A stretch of DNA of 64,000 nucleotides from Gordonia paraffinivorans NBRC 108238. GTDB lineage: Bacteria; Actinomycetota; Actinomycetes; Mycobacteriales; Mycobacteriaceae. Position 1 is the stretch's first letter, and the number at the start of each line of letters is the position of its first letter. The notes under the pieces were generated by a model. The model saw only the letters and a program-made list of their open reading frames with translations, did no database searches and had not been told where the DNA came from. The position numbers and the translations under genes are program-made. The stretch covers positions 1 to 64,000 of the forward strand of contig NZ_BAOQ01000034.1 of NCBI RefSeq assembly GCF_000344155.1, given 5' to 3'. Of the stretch, positions 49,585 to 59,967 are shown piece after piece.

Positions 49585-51081
49585 GTGTCAGCCCACCTCG
49601 CCTCGTCCGATCGGCAGGTCGCCAACACCGCCGACCGACGCACGTGGCTGGGTCTGGCGGTGCTCACCCTGCCCGTCCTCCTGGTGGCACTCGACGTCTC
49701 GGTCCTCTACCTCGCGATCCCGTCGATCACCGCCTCGCTCGCCCCGTCGGCGTCCGAGCAACTGTGGATCCTCGACATCTACGGCTTCCTCATCGCCGGC
49801 CTGCTCATCACGATGGGGAACCTCGGCGACCGGATCGGCCGGCGGCGCATCCTGCTGGCCGGGGCGACGGTGTTCGGACTCGCGTCGATCCTCGCGGCCT
49901 TCGCACCGACCGCCGGCATCCTCATCGCCGCACGCGCCCTGATGGGCGTCGGCGGTGCGACGCTGATGCCGTCGAGCCTGTCGCTGATCGCCAACATGTT
50001 CTCCGATCCCCGCGAGCGAGGCCGGGCGATCGGTGTCTGGACCGCGGCGTTCGCGGGCGGAAGCGCGATCGGCCCCGTCGTCGGAGGCGTTCTGCTGCAC
50101 CACTTCTGGTGGGGCTCGGTCTTCCTGATGAACGTGCCGGTGCTCGCCGTGCTGCTGATCCTCGGTCCGCGTCTGCTGCCGGAGTTCAAGGCCCCGTCGG
50201 ACGCGCGGTTCGACGTGCTCGGCGTGGTGCTGTCGATGGGCGGCATCCTCCCGGCGGTCTACGCCGTGAAGACGCTCGCGAGCGACGGCATGGACGCGAC
50301 GACGGTCGCCGTCGGGATCGTCGGCGTCGTGATGCTGGCGGCGTTCGTGGTCTGGCAGCGCCGCGCCCCGGCGCCGCTGCTCGACCTGAAGCTCTTCGGC
50401 AACCTGCAGTTCGTCGGCGCGATCTCGGTGGCACTCGTCGGCATGGCGGCGCTCGGCGGCATGTCCTACCTGACCGGGGTCTACCTGCAGTCGGTGATGG
50501 GTCACGACGTCCTCGCCGCGGCGATCGCCGGACTCCCGATGGCGGTGGCCGTCGCGGTGTTCTCCGTCGGGGCCTCACGCGTCGCCGCGCTGATCGGCAC
50601 GCGCGCCGCGTTCCTGCTGGCCATCGGCCTCGCCGCGGTGGGCAATCTCGGACTCCTGGCGCTGACCACCTCGTCCCCGATCTGGGTCTACCTGCTGTGC
50701 ACCTCGGTCGCCGGCGTCGGCTACGGCATCCAGTTCAGCCTGGTGTCGGTCGTGGCCATCGGGGCGGTCCCGCCGGAACGGGCGGGCTCGGCCTCCGGCA
50801 TCTCCGAGACCAGTTTCGAGCTGGGCAACGCCCTGGGCCTGGCGCTGCTCGGCTCACTGGCGACACTGATCTTCCGCTCTCACCGCAACGGGTGGGATTT
50901 CGGCGACACCCTCGGCGAGACACTCCTGCGCGCCCTCGACATGGGGTCGCCGGGCGAGGGGCTCGCGAGCGCCGCGCGGCAGGCCTACGTCGACGGCATG
51001 CACGCGGCGTCCCTCACCGCCGGGATCGCGCTGGCCGTCCTCGGGGTCGCGGTGTATTTCGCCATGCGCGAGCCCAAGTAG
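49585..51081 (+). CDS. multidrug efflux transporter, DHA2 (EmrB/QacA) type, LfrA-like
   Basis: 498 residues, 14 membrane helices. Motifs: LPVLLVALDVSVLYLAIPSI, EQLWILDIYGFLIAGLLITMGNLGDRIGRRRILL and antiporter motif C AAFAGGSAIGPVVGGVLLHHFWWGSVFL. Regions near the start are close to mycobacterial LfrA, which exports fluoroquinolones, ethidium and acriflavine; its spectrum here is not shown. GTG at 49585 with a TAGGAG site. Controlled by the divergent TetR protein. Confidence 0.92.
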   Translation: MSAHLASSDRQVANTADRRTWLGLAVLTLPVLLVALDVSVLYLAIPSITASLAPSASEQLWILDIYGFLIAGLLITMGNLGDRIGRRRILLAGATVFGLASILAAFAPTAGILIAARALMGVGGATLMPSSLSLIANMFSDPRERGRAIGVWTAAFAGGSAIGPVVGGVLLHHFWWGSVFLMNVPVLAVLLILGPRLLPEFKAPSDARFDVLGVVLSMGGILPAVYAVKTLASDGMDATTVAVGIVGVVMLAAFVVWQRRAPAPLLDLKLFGNLQFVGAISVALVGMAALGGMSYLTGVYLQSVMGHDVLAAAIAGLPMAVAVAVFSVGASRVAALIGTRAAFLLAIGLAAVGNLGLLALTTSSPIWVYLLCTSVAGVGYGIQFSLVSVVAIGAVPPERAGSASGISETSFELGNALGLALLGSLATLIFRSHRNGWDFGDTLGETLLRALDMGSPGEGLASAARQAYVDGMHAASLTAGIALAVLGVAVYFAMREPK

Positions 51082-51112
51082 TCCGGGGGCGCCGCCCCTC
51101 TACCCTCGGGAC

Positions 51113-51685
51113 ATGCATGAGTTGATCGAATCCCGCTGGAGCGCACGGGGCTACGACCCCGGCGCCTCGATCTCCGTCCACGACCTCGAGACGATCGTCG
51201 ACGCCGGCCGCTGGGCGCCGACCTGGGGGCGGCTCCAGCCGGTGCGGTTCGTCGTCGGCAAGCGCGGGGACGACACCTTCGACACGCTCGTGGGCACGCT
51301 CACCCGCGGGAATGCCGGGTGGGCCCCGCGGTCGGCCGCACTCATTCTGGTCTGCACCTCCGACCGCCCCGACGACCCGAAGGAGCACACCTACGCGGCC
51401 GTCGACCTCGGACTCGCCGTGGCCCAGATGAGCCTGCAGGCCGTCGCCGTCGGCTTCAACGCACACCCCATGGCCGGGTTCGACGCGGCGGCCGCGGTCC
51501 GCGCCTTCGACATCCCGTCGGACCAGCGTCCTCTGGTGTTGCTCGCCATCGGCGTCCCGGCCGATCCGGCCACGCTGCCCGACGAGATCCGGGAGCGCGA
51601 CGAACAGCCCCGGTCGCGCCTGCCGCTGAGCGAGGTCGCCTTCGCCGGGCAGTGGGGCACGCCCGCGTTCGGCGAGCGAGACTGA
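51113..51685 (+). CDS. FMN-dependent nitroreductase-family protein
   Basis: 190 residues. Nitroreductase fold: LIESRWSARGYDPGASISVHDLETIVDAGRWAPTWGRLQPVRFVV at the start (RSxRxFxxxxV motif and the N/Gln-Pro-W-R region) and AVAVGFNAHPMAGFDAAAAVRAFDIP, IGVPAD towards the end. It would reduce nitro compounds, quinones or flavins with NAD(P)H. It lies 31 bases after the efflux gene and may be cotranscribed, suggesting a shared role in xenobiotic defence. Confidence 0.85.
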   Translation: MHELIESRWSARGYDPGASISVHDLETIVDAGRWAPTWGRLQPVRFVVGKRGDDTFDTLVGTLTRGNAGWAPRSAALILVCTSDRPDDPKEHTYAAVDLGLAVAQMSLQAVAVGFNAHPMAGFDAAAAVRAFDIPSDQRPLVLLAIGVPADPATLPDEIRERDEQPRSRLPLSEVAFAGQWGTPAFGERD

Positions 51686-51716
51686 CACCCGGCACACCGA
51701 CGCGGCCCCATACGCA

Positions 51717-51752
51717 ACATCCCCGCCGGACCGAGCGGTCCGACGGGGATGT
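51717..51752. terminator. terminator between nitroreductase and MHS transporter genes
   Basis: 51717-51732 pairs with 51737-51752 (15 of 16 pairs; arm ACATCCCCG) around a 4-base loop and lies between convergent genes. It can serve both. Confidence 0.85.
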
Positions 51753-51789
51753 TCTCATGTCGGCGGAAGATGCTGCGCCGCAGGGATGC

Positions 51790-53211
51790 TCAGCCGACGA
51801 GAGCCGGCTCCGACTCATCCTCGACGAGAGCGCCCTCCTCGCGTATCGCCTTGTCCTTGGTCTCGACGATGGCGATCGTGCAGATCACGCTGACCGCCGA
51901 CAGGCCGGCGAGCAGCACGCCCACCCAAATCGCGCCGGGCCCGGCGATGAGCGGCGGGATCGCTCCGCCGAGGATGCCGGCGAGGTTGTAGCCCATCCCG
52001 GCACCGGTGTAGCGGTAGCGGGCCTCGAAGAGCTCGGGCAGGAGCGCGCCGGCGGGGCCGTAGGCGATGCCGAAGATCAGCAGCGTGCCGACGAGTCCGA
52101 CGACGAACGCGAAGCCGCCGCCCAGATCGAGGATCGGGAACAGGATGAGCACCCAGGGGACGGCCACGGCGCAGGAGGTCAGGATGACCCGGCGTCGTCC
52201 GACCCGGTCGGACCACATGGCCGACGCGGCGGTCGACAGGCCGAAGATCACGGCGGCGATCATGCCGGCGCTGAGCACGAAGGTGCGCGACAGCTCGAGG
52301 CTCTTGGTGCCGTAGTTGGTCAGGAAGGCGGTGCCCATGTAGAAGAGCGAGAACAGGCTGGCGAGCGCGCCGCCGGCGATCAGGATCTCCTTCCACTGGT
52401 ACCGGAAGGCATCCAGGAACGGCAGTGCGGGTTCGTTCGACGCACCTTCGAGTGCCTTGCGGCGCTGGGCCTCCCGGAAGACCGGGGTCTCGGCGACGGC
52501 GAGGCGGACCCACAGTCCGACGGCGACGAGCGCGAAGGACAGGATGAACGGGACGCGCCAGCCGTACTCGAGGAAGGCCGAGCTGGTCTCGCCCAGGGTC
52601 AGCGACGCGATCAGGAACGTCAGGCTCGACAGGAAGAAGGCGAAGGCCGGGCCGAGCTGAGGGAACATCGCGTACAGGCCGCGTTTGCCCGCAGGTGCGT
52701 ATTCGGCGGTCAACAGGGTCGCGCCGGCCCATTCGCCGCCGACCGCGAAGCCCTGCAGGAAGCGCAGCACGACGAGCGTGATGGGAGCGGCGATGCCGAT
52801 GCCCGACTCGGCGATGCCGAAGACGCCGGTCTCGTAGCCCGGCAGCAGGCCGATCGCGACGGTCGCGAGGCCCATGATCAGCAGGGTCCAGACGAGGGTG
52901 CGCTTGCGGCCGATGCGATCGCCGAAGTGCCCGAACAACATCGCGCCGACCGGGCGGGCGAAGAACGCGACGGCGAAGGTCGCGAACGAGGCGATGGTGC
53001 CGGTCACCTCGTCGGCGGCGGGGAAGAAGACGGTCGGGAAGACCAGGGCGGCGGCGGTGCCGTAGATGAAGAAGTCGTAGAACTCGATGGTCGTGCCGAT
53101 CGAGCTGGCCGCGGCCACGCGCTTGAGGCTGGTCTTCTTCGGGGGCGCCGCCTCGGGCGGCTGCAGGGCCGGGAAGTCGGCGCTCGGTGGATCTGCGGGG
53201 GTGGTGGTCAC
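51790..53211 (-). CDS. MHS-family metabolite:H+ symporter (MFS)
   Basis: 473 residues with about 12 helices. The start SIGTTIEFYDFFIYGTAAALVFPTVFFP and ATFAVAFFARPVGAMLFGHFGDRIGRKRTLVWTL are hallmarks of the metabolite:H+ symporter (MHS) group, with ALRFLQGFAVGGEWAGATLLTAEYAP. Family members import organic acids such as shikimate, citrate or alpha-ketoglutarate; the substrate here is unknown. GTG at 53211 (VTTTPADPP) has an AAAGGA site. Confidence 0.9.
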   Translation of the reverse strand: MTTTPADPPSADFPALQPPEAAPPKKTSLKRVAAASSIGTTIEFYDFFIYGTAAALVFPTVFFPAADEVTGTIASFATFAVAFFARPVGAMLFGHFGDRIGRKRTLVWTLLIMGLATVAIGLLPGYETGVFGIAESGIGIAAPITLVVLRFLQGFAVGGEWAGATLLTAEYAPAGKRGLYAMFPQLGPAFAFFLSSLTFLIASLTLGETSSAFLEYGWRVPFILSFALVAVGLWVRLAVAETPVFREAQRRKALEGASNEPALPFLDAFRYQWKEILIAGGALASLFSLFYMGTAFLTNYGTKSLELSRTFVLSAGMIAAVIFGLSTAASAMWSDRVGRRRVILTSCAVAVPWVLILFPILDLGGGFAFVVGLVGTLLIFGIAYGPAGALLPELFEARYRYTGAGMGYNLAGILGGAIPPLIAGPGAIWVGVLLAGLSAVSVICTIAIVETKDKAIREEGALVEDESEPALVG

Positions 53212-53362
53212 TGGCGTCGTCCTTTGCTGGCGGTCGGCCGCTTCGGGTTTGAACGGCCGTCGTCGGGTCCGGGCTGGGGGTGGCCCGTCCATCCCCGGTC
53301 GGCGAAACCGAGCCCTCCGATGAACTCCGTCACTCGCTCGACCCGATGAGATGTAGGTCATA

Positions 53363-53379
53363 TGGTGTGGCTCACACCA
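53363..53379. promoter_or_regulatory. palindrome in the MHS-transporter/leuA divergent region
   Basis: TGGTGTGGCTCACACCA consists of 7-base perfect arms around GCT. Located 152 bases upstream of the MHS transporter and 227 bases upstream of leuA. It lacks the Crp spacing; a different dimeric regulator (for example GntR-type) is the likely binder. Confidence 0.45.
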
Positions 53380-53466
53380 AGTCCCGACCACCCCCCCGAA
53401 GAGGGGTCACATTCGAATCTCGGAGGGTCCAGCGATACGGTTGACCTGCGATTTTGTTCCTCTTGC

Positions 53467-55456
<1,990 letters not shown>

Positions 55457-55629
55457 GCCGACACCGCGACAACAACCGGTTCGATCGGGCCGGGACCGGC
55501 GACGGGCGATCCTCGTCGCGGTCCCGGCCCGTCACGTTGTGCGCTCCCGCGACGGCACGCGTGTGTCGGGCGCACAAATCGGTCATCCCTTCGACCCACA
55601 GGATGCGTGATGTGGAATACGGTGACCTC

Positions 55630-56238
55630 ATGGCAGCCACCACACGGGAGTTGTACCTGGAGACCGGAATCAGCATTCTCGCCGATTCGGGCTACAGCGC
55701 GCTCAAGCTGTCCGAGGTCTGCGGGCGTCTCGGGGTCACCAGCGGCTCCTTCTACCACTTCTTCAAGAACTGGTCGGACTACACCGGCCAGCTCATCCAG
55801 CACTGGCTGGCCTCCCGGACCGAACTCGAGGTCGCTGCCGTCCAGGCCGTCGCCGATCCCCTGCAGCGGATGAGGGACCTCATCGAGTTCGCCGTCTCCC
55901 TCCCCCATCACGCCGAGGCGGCCATCCGCACGTGGGCCAACATGGATCCGGACGTGCGCAAGGTCCAGGAGATGGCCGACCACGCCCGCTACCAGGTCGT
56001 CTTCGACATCGCGATGGAGTTGCTCGACGACCGCGTCGCCGCCCACCGGTACTCGAGCTGGGCCAACTACGTGCTCACCGGATACTCGCAGTCCACGCTC
56101 CCGGACGATCCCGAGACCCTCACGTGGGCCGCACAGCAGTTCCTCGACTCGCTGGCGGATGCGAGCAACCGGCCTCGTCAGAGTCTGGCCCTGGCCGACG
56201 ACCGACAGCAGGCGACCGTCGGCGGGTCACAGGAGTAG
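55630..56238 (+). CDS. TetR-family regulator
   Basis: 202 residues. Helix-turn-helix at about 6-50: RELYLETGISILADSGYSALKLSEVCGRLGVTSGSFYHFFKNWSDYTG, in which SFYHFF is the recognition helix and W/F follow. The C-terminal domain (about 80-190) is helical. ATG at 55630 follows GGTGACCTC; ATG at 55603 would add nine residues. It lies directly upstream of a luciferase-like monooxygenase gene (38-base gap) and probably controls it. Confidence 0.82.
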   Translation: MAATTRELYLETGISILADSGYSALKLSEVCGRLGVTSGSFYHFFKNWSDYTGQLIQHWLASRTELEVAAVQAVADPLQRMRDLIEFAVSLPHHAEAAIRTWANMDPDVRKVQEMADHARYQVVFDIAMELLDDRVAAHRYSSWANYVLTGYSQSTLPDDPETLTWAAQQFLDSLADASNRPRQSLALADDRQQATVGGSQE

Positions 56239-56276
56239 CCGGGAACAAAACCGGCCCCGGCGCCCTTCTCCCGATC

Positions 56277-57296
56277 ATGAAGAAGATCGGTTTCCTGTCC
56301 TTCGGCCATTGGTCGGACTCCCCGGGCTCGCAGGTCCGGTCGGCGTCGGACTCGCTGCTGCAATCGATCGACCTGGCGGTGGCGGCCGAGGAACTCGGCG
56401 CCGACGGCGCCTATTTCCGCGTCCACCATTTCGCCCGGCAGCTCGCGTCGCCGTTTCCGCTGCTGGCGGCGATCGGCGCGAGGACGAGTCGCATCGAGAT
56501 CGGCACGGGTGTCATCGACATGCGCTACGAGAACCCGCTGTACATGGCCGAGGACGCCGGCGCCGCCGATCTCATCTCCGAGGGCCGGCTGCAGCTCGGC
56601 ATCTCCCGCGGGTCCCCCGAGCAGGTCATCGAGGGTTACAAGTACTTCGGGTACGTCCCGCCGGAGGGCTCCACCGACGCCGACATGGCCCGCCAGCACG
56701 CCGAGGTGTTCCTGCGTGTCATCGAGGGTGGCGGGTTCGCGCGGCCGAATCCCCGGCCCATGTTCCCCAACCCGCCGGGCCTGCTGCCGATCGAACCGCA
56801 GTCGCCCGGCCTCCGCGACCGGATCTGGTGGGGTGCCGGCACCCGCGCGACGGCGGAATGGGCCGCGGAGAAGGGCATGAACCTCATGTCGTCGACGCTG
56901 CTCACCGAGGACACCGGCGTGCCCTTCCACCAGCTGCAGGCCGAGCAGATCCAGCGGTTCCGCAAGGCATGGGTCGAGGCCGGCCATCCGCGCGAGCCGC
57001 GGGTGTCGGTGAGCCGCAGCATCTTCGCGATCGTCGACGACCGGGACCGCGCCTACTTCGGTCGCGGCGGCCAGGAGTCCGACCAGGTCGGCATCATCGA
57101 CAACTCGGTCGCGCGGTTCGGCCGCAGCTACGCCGACGAGCCGGACAAGCTCATCGAGCAACTGCGGGAAGACGAGGCCATCGCCGCGGCCGACACCCTG
57201 CTGCTGACGGTCCCCAACCAACTCGGTGTGGAATACAACGCGCACGTGATCGAGTCGATCCTCACCCACGTCGCACCGGCCCTCGGCTGGCGCTGA
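56277..57296 (+). CDS. luciferase-like flavin monooxygenase (LLM family)
   Basis: 339 residues with a TIM-barrel LLM fold: IDLAVAAEELGADGAYFRVHHFARQLASPFPLLAAIGARTSRIEIGTGVIDMRYENPLYMAEDAGAADLISEGRLQLGISRGSP. The RVHHF, IGTGV and GISRGSP segments are standard for bacterial luciferase/F420 or FMN oxidoreductases. Substrate unknown. ATG at 56277 has no strong site, and a start slightly upstream cannot be excluded. Cotranscription with the TetR gene is likely. Confidence 0.88.
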   Translation: MKKIGFLSFGHWSDSPGSQVRSASDSLLQSIDLAVAAEELGADGAYFRVHHFARQLASPFPLLAAIGARTSRIEIGTGVIDMRYENPLYMAEDAGAADLISEGRLQLGISRGSPEQVIEGYKYFGYVPPEGSTDADMARQHAEVFLRVIEGGGFARPNPRPMFPNPPGLLPIEPQSPGLRDRIWWGAGTRATAEWAAEKGMNLMSSTLLTEDTGVPFHQLQAEQIQRFRKAWVEAGHPREPRVSVSRSIFAIVDDRDRAYFGRGGQESDQVGIIDNSVARFGRSYADEPDKLIEQLREDEAIAAADTLLLTVPNQLGVEYNAHVIESILTHVAPALGWR

Positions 57297-57389
57297 CGCG
57301 TGCTCTCGACGAAACCGCCACGAGAACGCCACCGGCTCCCATAACCTCACGACGACATCAATGTCCGCCCGTCAGAGGAGAGCCCGCCC

Positions 57390-57710
57390 ATGCCCGAGGT
57401 CATCGTCGTCGCCACCATCTCCCCCAAGCCCGGCGAGGAGCAGGCGGTCCGCGACGCCGTGCTCGCCGCGATCCCGAAGGTGCACGACGAGCCCGGTTGC
57501 GTGAAGTACGCGTTGCACGAGGCGACCGGGGACTCGACCGATCTCGTGATGATCGAGCGGTGGGAATCCCTCGAGGCGCTCGGCGCGCACAGCAAGGCGC
57601 CGGCGCTCGCCGAACTCGGCAAGGCCCTCGCCCCCCTGCTCGCCGGACCGCTCGACGTGAAGACCTTCACCGCGGTCCCCGCCGGCGATCCCGCCAAGGG
57701 CGCGATCTAG
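57390..57710 (+). CDS. antibiotic-biosynthesis-monooxygenase-fold protein (quinol monooxygenase-like)
   Basis: 106 residues: PEVIVVATISPKPGEEQAVRDAVLAAIPKVHDEPGCVKYALHEATGD, then SLEALGAHSKAPALAELG. The ABM fold with E-P-G-C and His ligand resembles small YgiN-type monooxygenases acting on quinols, but some relatives are not enzymes. ATG at 57390 has an AGAGGAGAG site. Confidence 0.83.
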   Translation: MPEVIVVATISPKPGEEQAVRDAVLAAIPKVHDEPGCVKYALHEATGDSTDLVMIERWESLEALGAHSKAPALAELGKALAPLLAGPLDVKTFTAVPAGDPAKGAI

Positions 57711-57779
57711 GACACCCGAGCCTCTCCGCCCTGATCCGTGGCGGTGTTGCATCCGCGGGCGACGGCATGCTAAACCGTA

Positions 57780-57791
57780 TAACGATCGTTA
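57780..57791. promoter_or_regulatory. candidate TetR operator upstream of the fadE-type operon
   Basis: TAACGATCGTTA is a perfect 12-base palindrome. It lies about 110 bases before the small frame at 57901 and about 220 before the TetR start. AACG/CGTT half-sites of this type occur in operators of fatty-acid-linked TetR repressors in Mycobacteriales. Binding is inferred. Confidence 0.6.
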
Positions 57792-57900
57792 GATAAGTGA
57801 TGGGCGCCATGCCGTGCCCGGTCACGTTCGCGACGACACACGACGCCCGCCTGCGACGTGTCTCGGCCGCGACCGCCGACATCGCACTCGAGAGGAACCC

Positions 57901-58020
57901 ATGCCCGTAGCGGCAGTCGTCGACCCCGCCCGCCCCACGGTCGGCACGCCCGGAACCGGCGCGTCCGGGTCGGGGCCCGTCGGACCGCTCGCCCCCGTCA
58001 CCGCCACCGACCGTGGCTGA
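57901..58020 (+). CDS. possible small upstream protein
   Basis: 39 residues, MPVAAVVDPARPTVGTPGTG then ASGSGPVGPLAPVTATDRG; no recognisable domain. It has a good AGAGGAA site 6 bases before the ATG and overlaps the GTG start of the TetR gene by 8 bases; that GTG has no site of its own. It could be a coupling leader or an alternative N-terminal part. Low complexity (Pro, Gly, Ala, Val) reduces confidence that it is a functional protein. Confidence 0.35.
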   Translation: MPVAAVVDPARPTVGTPGTGASGSGPVGPLAPVTATDRG

Positions 58021-58747
58021 GGCAGGCAAGGGCGCCGCACCACGGCGGTTCACGATCGACACCGAGGGCGTGGACTGGCGACGGCGCGAACCCGTCCCGC
58101 TCCCGCCCACCCTCGTGGCCGCCAAGCGCGCGTTCTACGAGCGCGGCTTCCACGGAACCTCCATCCGCGACATCGCGTCGCGCGCCGGCGTCTCCCTGCC
58201 GACCCTCTACTACCACCACGACAACAAGCTCGGCATTCTCGTCGAACTCCTCGAAGCGGCGATGACCTCGGTCCTCGCCTGGGTGGGAGCCGCCATCGAG
58301 GCCGGCGACACGCCGTCGGAGAAGCTCTCCAACGCCATCGAATCCATCGTCCTGCACATGACGAGCGACCTCGAACTGGCAAGCGTCGCACACGAATTCC
58401 GCCATCTCGCAGCCGACGACCCGCGCCGCGAGAACTACGTCGCGATGCGCACGGAGACCGAGAACATGCTCGCCGAGGTCATCGAGGCGGGCCGCGAGTC
58501 GGGCGAGTTCCGGTTCGACGAGGACATCAAGGACGTGCTGCGGTACCTGTTCGGCGCCTGCCAGGCGGTCACGACCTGGTACCGCCCTTCCGGTGCCCGC
58601 ACCCCCGCCGAGGTCGCCCGGTCCTACGCACTGATCTCGCTGCGTGTCGTGGGCGCGCAGAACGTCGACCACCTCGGCGACACCCAGGCCACCGACAACG
58701 ACTCCAACGACAGCAACCGAAGCCTGAAGGAAAGGAAGCAGCCATGA
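58013..58747 (+). CDS. TetR-family regulator of acyl-CoA dehydrogenase operon
   Basis: 244 residues. TetR helix-turn-helix at about 35-80: LVAAKRAFYERGFHGTSIRDIASRAGVSLPTLYYHHDNKLGILVELLEAA, then a helical ligand domain (SDLELASVAHEFRHLAADDPRRENYVAMRTE). GTG at 58013 is the best start though weakly supported. Its stop and the next ATG overlap (ATGA), so it is translated with the acyl-CoA dehydrogenase and likely autoregulates through the palindrome upstream, probably responding to an acyl-CoA. Confidence 0.88.
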   Translation: MAEAGKGAAPRRFTIDTEGVDWRRREPVPLPPTLVAAKRAFYERGFHGTSIRDIASRAGVSLPTLYYHHDNKLGILVELLEAAMTSVLAWVGAAIEAGDTPSEKLSNAIESIVLHMTSDLELASVAHEFRHLAADDPRRENYVAMRTETENMLAEVIEAGRESGEFRFDEDIKDVLRYLFGACQAVTTWYRPSGARTPAEVARSYALISLRVVGAQNVDHLGDTQATDNDSNDSNRSLKERKQP

Positions 58748-59895
58748 AACGCGCCATCTTCGAAGAAGAGCACGAAGCCCTCCGGGAAACCGCTCGCCAG
58801 TTCCTGATCCGTGAGTGCCTGCCGCACAACGAGGAATGGACCGCAGCGGGCATCGTCGACCGCGAGGTCTACAAGAAGGCCGGCGACGCCGGTCTCCTCG
58901 GCTTCAACATCCCCGAGGAGTACGGCGGCGGCGGCGCGATGAACGACTTCCGCTTCAACGCGGTCGTCGTCGAGGAGTTCGCCAAGTTCGACGGCGCATC
59001 GCCCGGCCTGAGCCTCCAGAACGACGTCGTCGCACCGTATTTCGTGCACCTCGCCAACGAAGAGCAGAAGAAGCGCTGGATGCCGGGCATCGCCACGGGC
59101 GAGACCATCCTCGCCGTCGCGATGACCGAGCCGGGCGCCGGCTCCGACCTCGCCGGCATCAAGACCTCGGCGAAGCTCGAGGGCGACCACTACGTCCTCA
59201 ACGGCAACAAGACCTTCATCTCCTCGGGCATCAACGCCGACCTCGTGGTGGTCGTCTGCCGCACCAACCCGGATCCCGCGGCCGGTCACAAGGCGTTCTC
59301 GCTGCTGGTCGTCGAGCGCGGCATGGAGGGCTTCGAGCGCGGCCGCAAGCTCGACAAGATGGGCCTGCGCGCACAGGACACCGCCGAGCTGCACTTCAAC
59401 AACGTGCGCGTGCCGGTCGAGAACCTGCTCGGCCAGGAGGGCATGGGCTTCTACCACCTCATGCAGAACCTCCCCTCCGAGCGCCTGTCGATCGGCATCG
59501 GCGCCATCGCCGGCGCCCGCGCGGTCTTCGAGGAGACCGTCCAGTACTGCAAGGACCGCAAGGCATTCGGCCGCCCGATCGGCACCTTCCAGGCCAACCG
59601 CTTCACCATCGCCGAGATGGCCACCGAGCTCGACATCGCCGAGATCTACATCGACCGCTGCCTACAGGGCGTGCTCGACGGTGAGCTCGACGCCGTCGAC
59701 GCGTCCAAGAACAAGTGGTGGTGCACCGAGCTCGCCAAGCGCGTCATCGACAGCTGCCTGCAGTTGCACGGCGGCTACGGCTACATGAACGAGTACCGGG
59801 TCGCCCGCGCCTACAAGGATGCCCGCATCCAGACGATCTTCGGCGGCACCACCGAGATCATGAAGGACATCGTGGGCAAGAGCCTCGGCTTCTGA
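58744..59895 (+). CDS. acyl-CoA dehydrogenase (IVD/LCAD-type active site)
   Basis: 383 residues. FAD-containing dehydrogenase: EYGGGGAMNDFRFN, AMTEPGAGSDLAGIKTSAKLEGD, NGNKTFISSGINADLVVVVCRT and the C-terminal GGYGYMNEYRVARAYKDARIQTIFGGTTEIMKDIVG. The catalytic Glu of medium-chain enzymes (I-Y-E-G-T) is Gly here (I-F-G-G-T), while the Glu of LPSERLSIG matches the base position of isovaleryl- and long-chain types. Beta-oxidation or branched-chain catabolism is the likely role. Translationally coupled to the TetR gene upstream. Confidence 0.93.
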   Translation: MKRAIFEEEHEALRETARQFLIRECLPHNEEWTAAGIVDREVYKKAGDAGLLGFNIPEEYGGGGAMNDFRFNAVVVEEFAKFDGASPGLSLQNDVVAPYFVHLANEEQKKRWMPGIATGETILAVAMTEPGAGSDLAGIKTSAKLEGDHYVLNGNKTFISSGINADLVVVVCRTNPDPAAGHKAFSLLVVERGMEGFERGRKLDKMGLRAQDTAELHFNNVRVPVENLLGQEGMGFYHLMQNLPSERLSIGIGAIAGARAVFEETVQYCKDRKAFGRPIGTFQANRFTIAEMATELDIAEIYIDRCLQGVLDGELDAVDASKNKWWCTELAKRVIDSCLQLHGGYGYMNEYRVARAYKDARIQTIFGGTTEIMKDIVGKSLGF

Positions 59896-59919
59896 CCCGC
59901 TCTCTCACGGGGTTCACGA

Positions 59920-59962
59920 AAGGGCCGTCGGTTCACGCGAAATGCGTGGGCCGGCGGCCCTT
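59920..59962. terminator. bidirectional terminator after the acyl-CoA dehydrogenase
   Basis: 59920-59931 pairs with 59951-59962 (11 of 12 pairs, AAGGGCCG/CGGCCCTT), with an inner 5-base-pair CACGC/GCGTG stem in the loop. It lies in the 72-base gap between convergent genes. Confidence 0.78.
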
Positions 59963-59967
59963 GTCGT

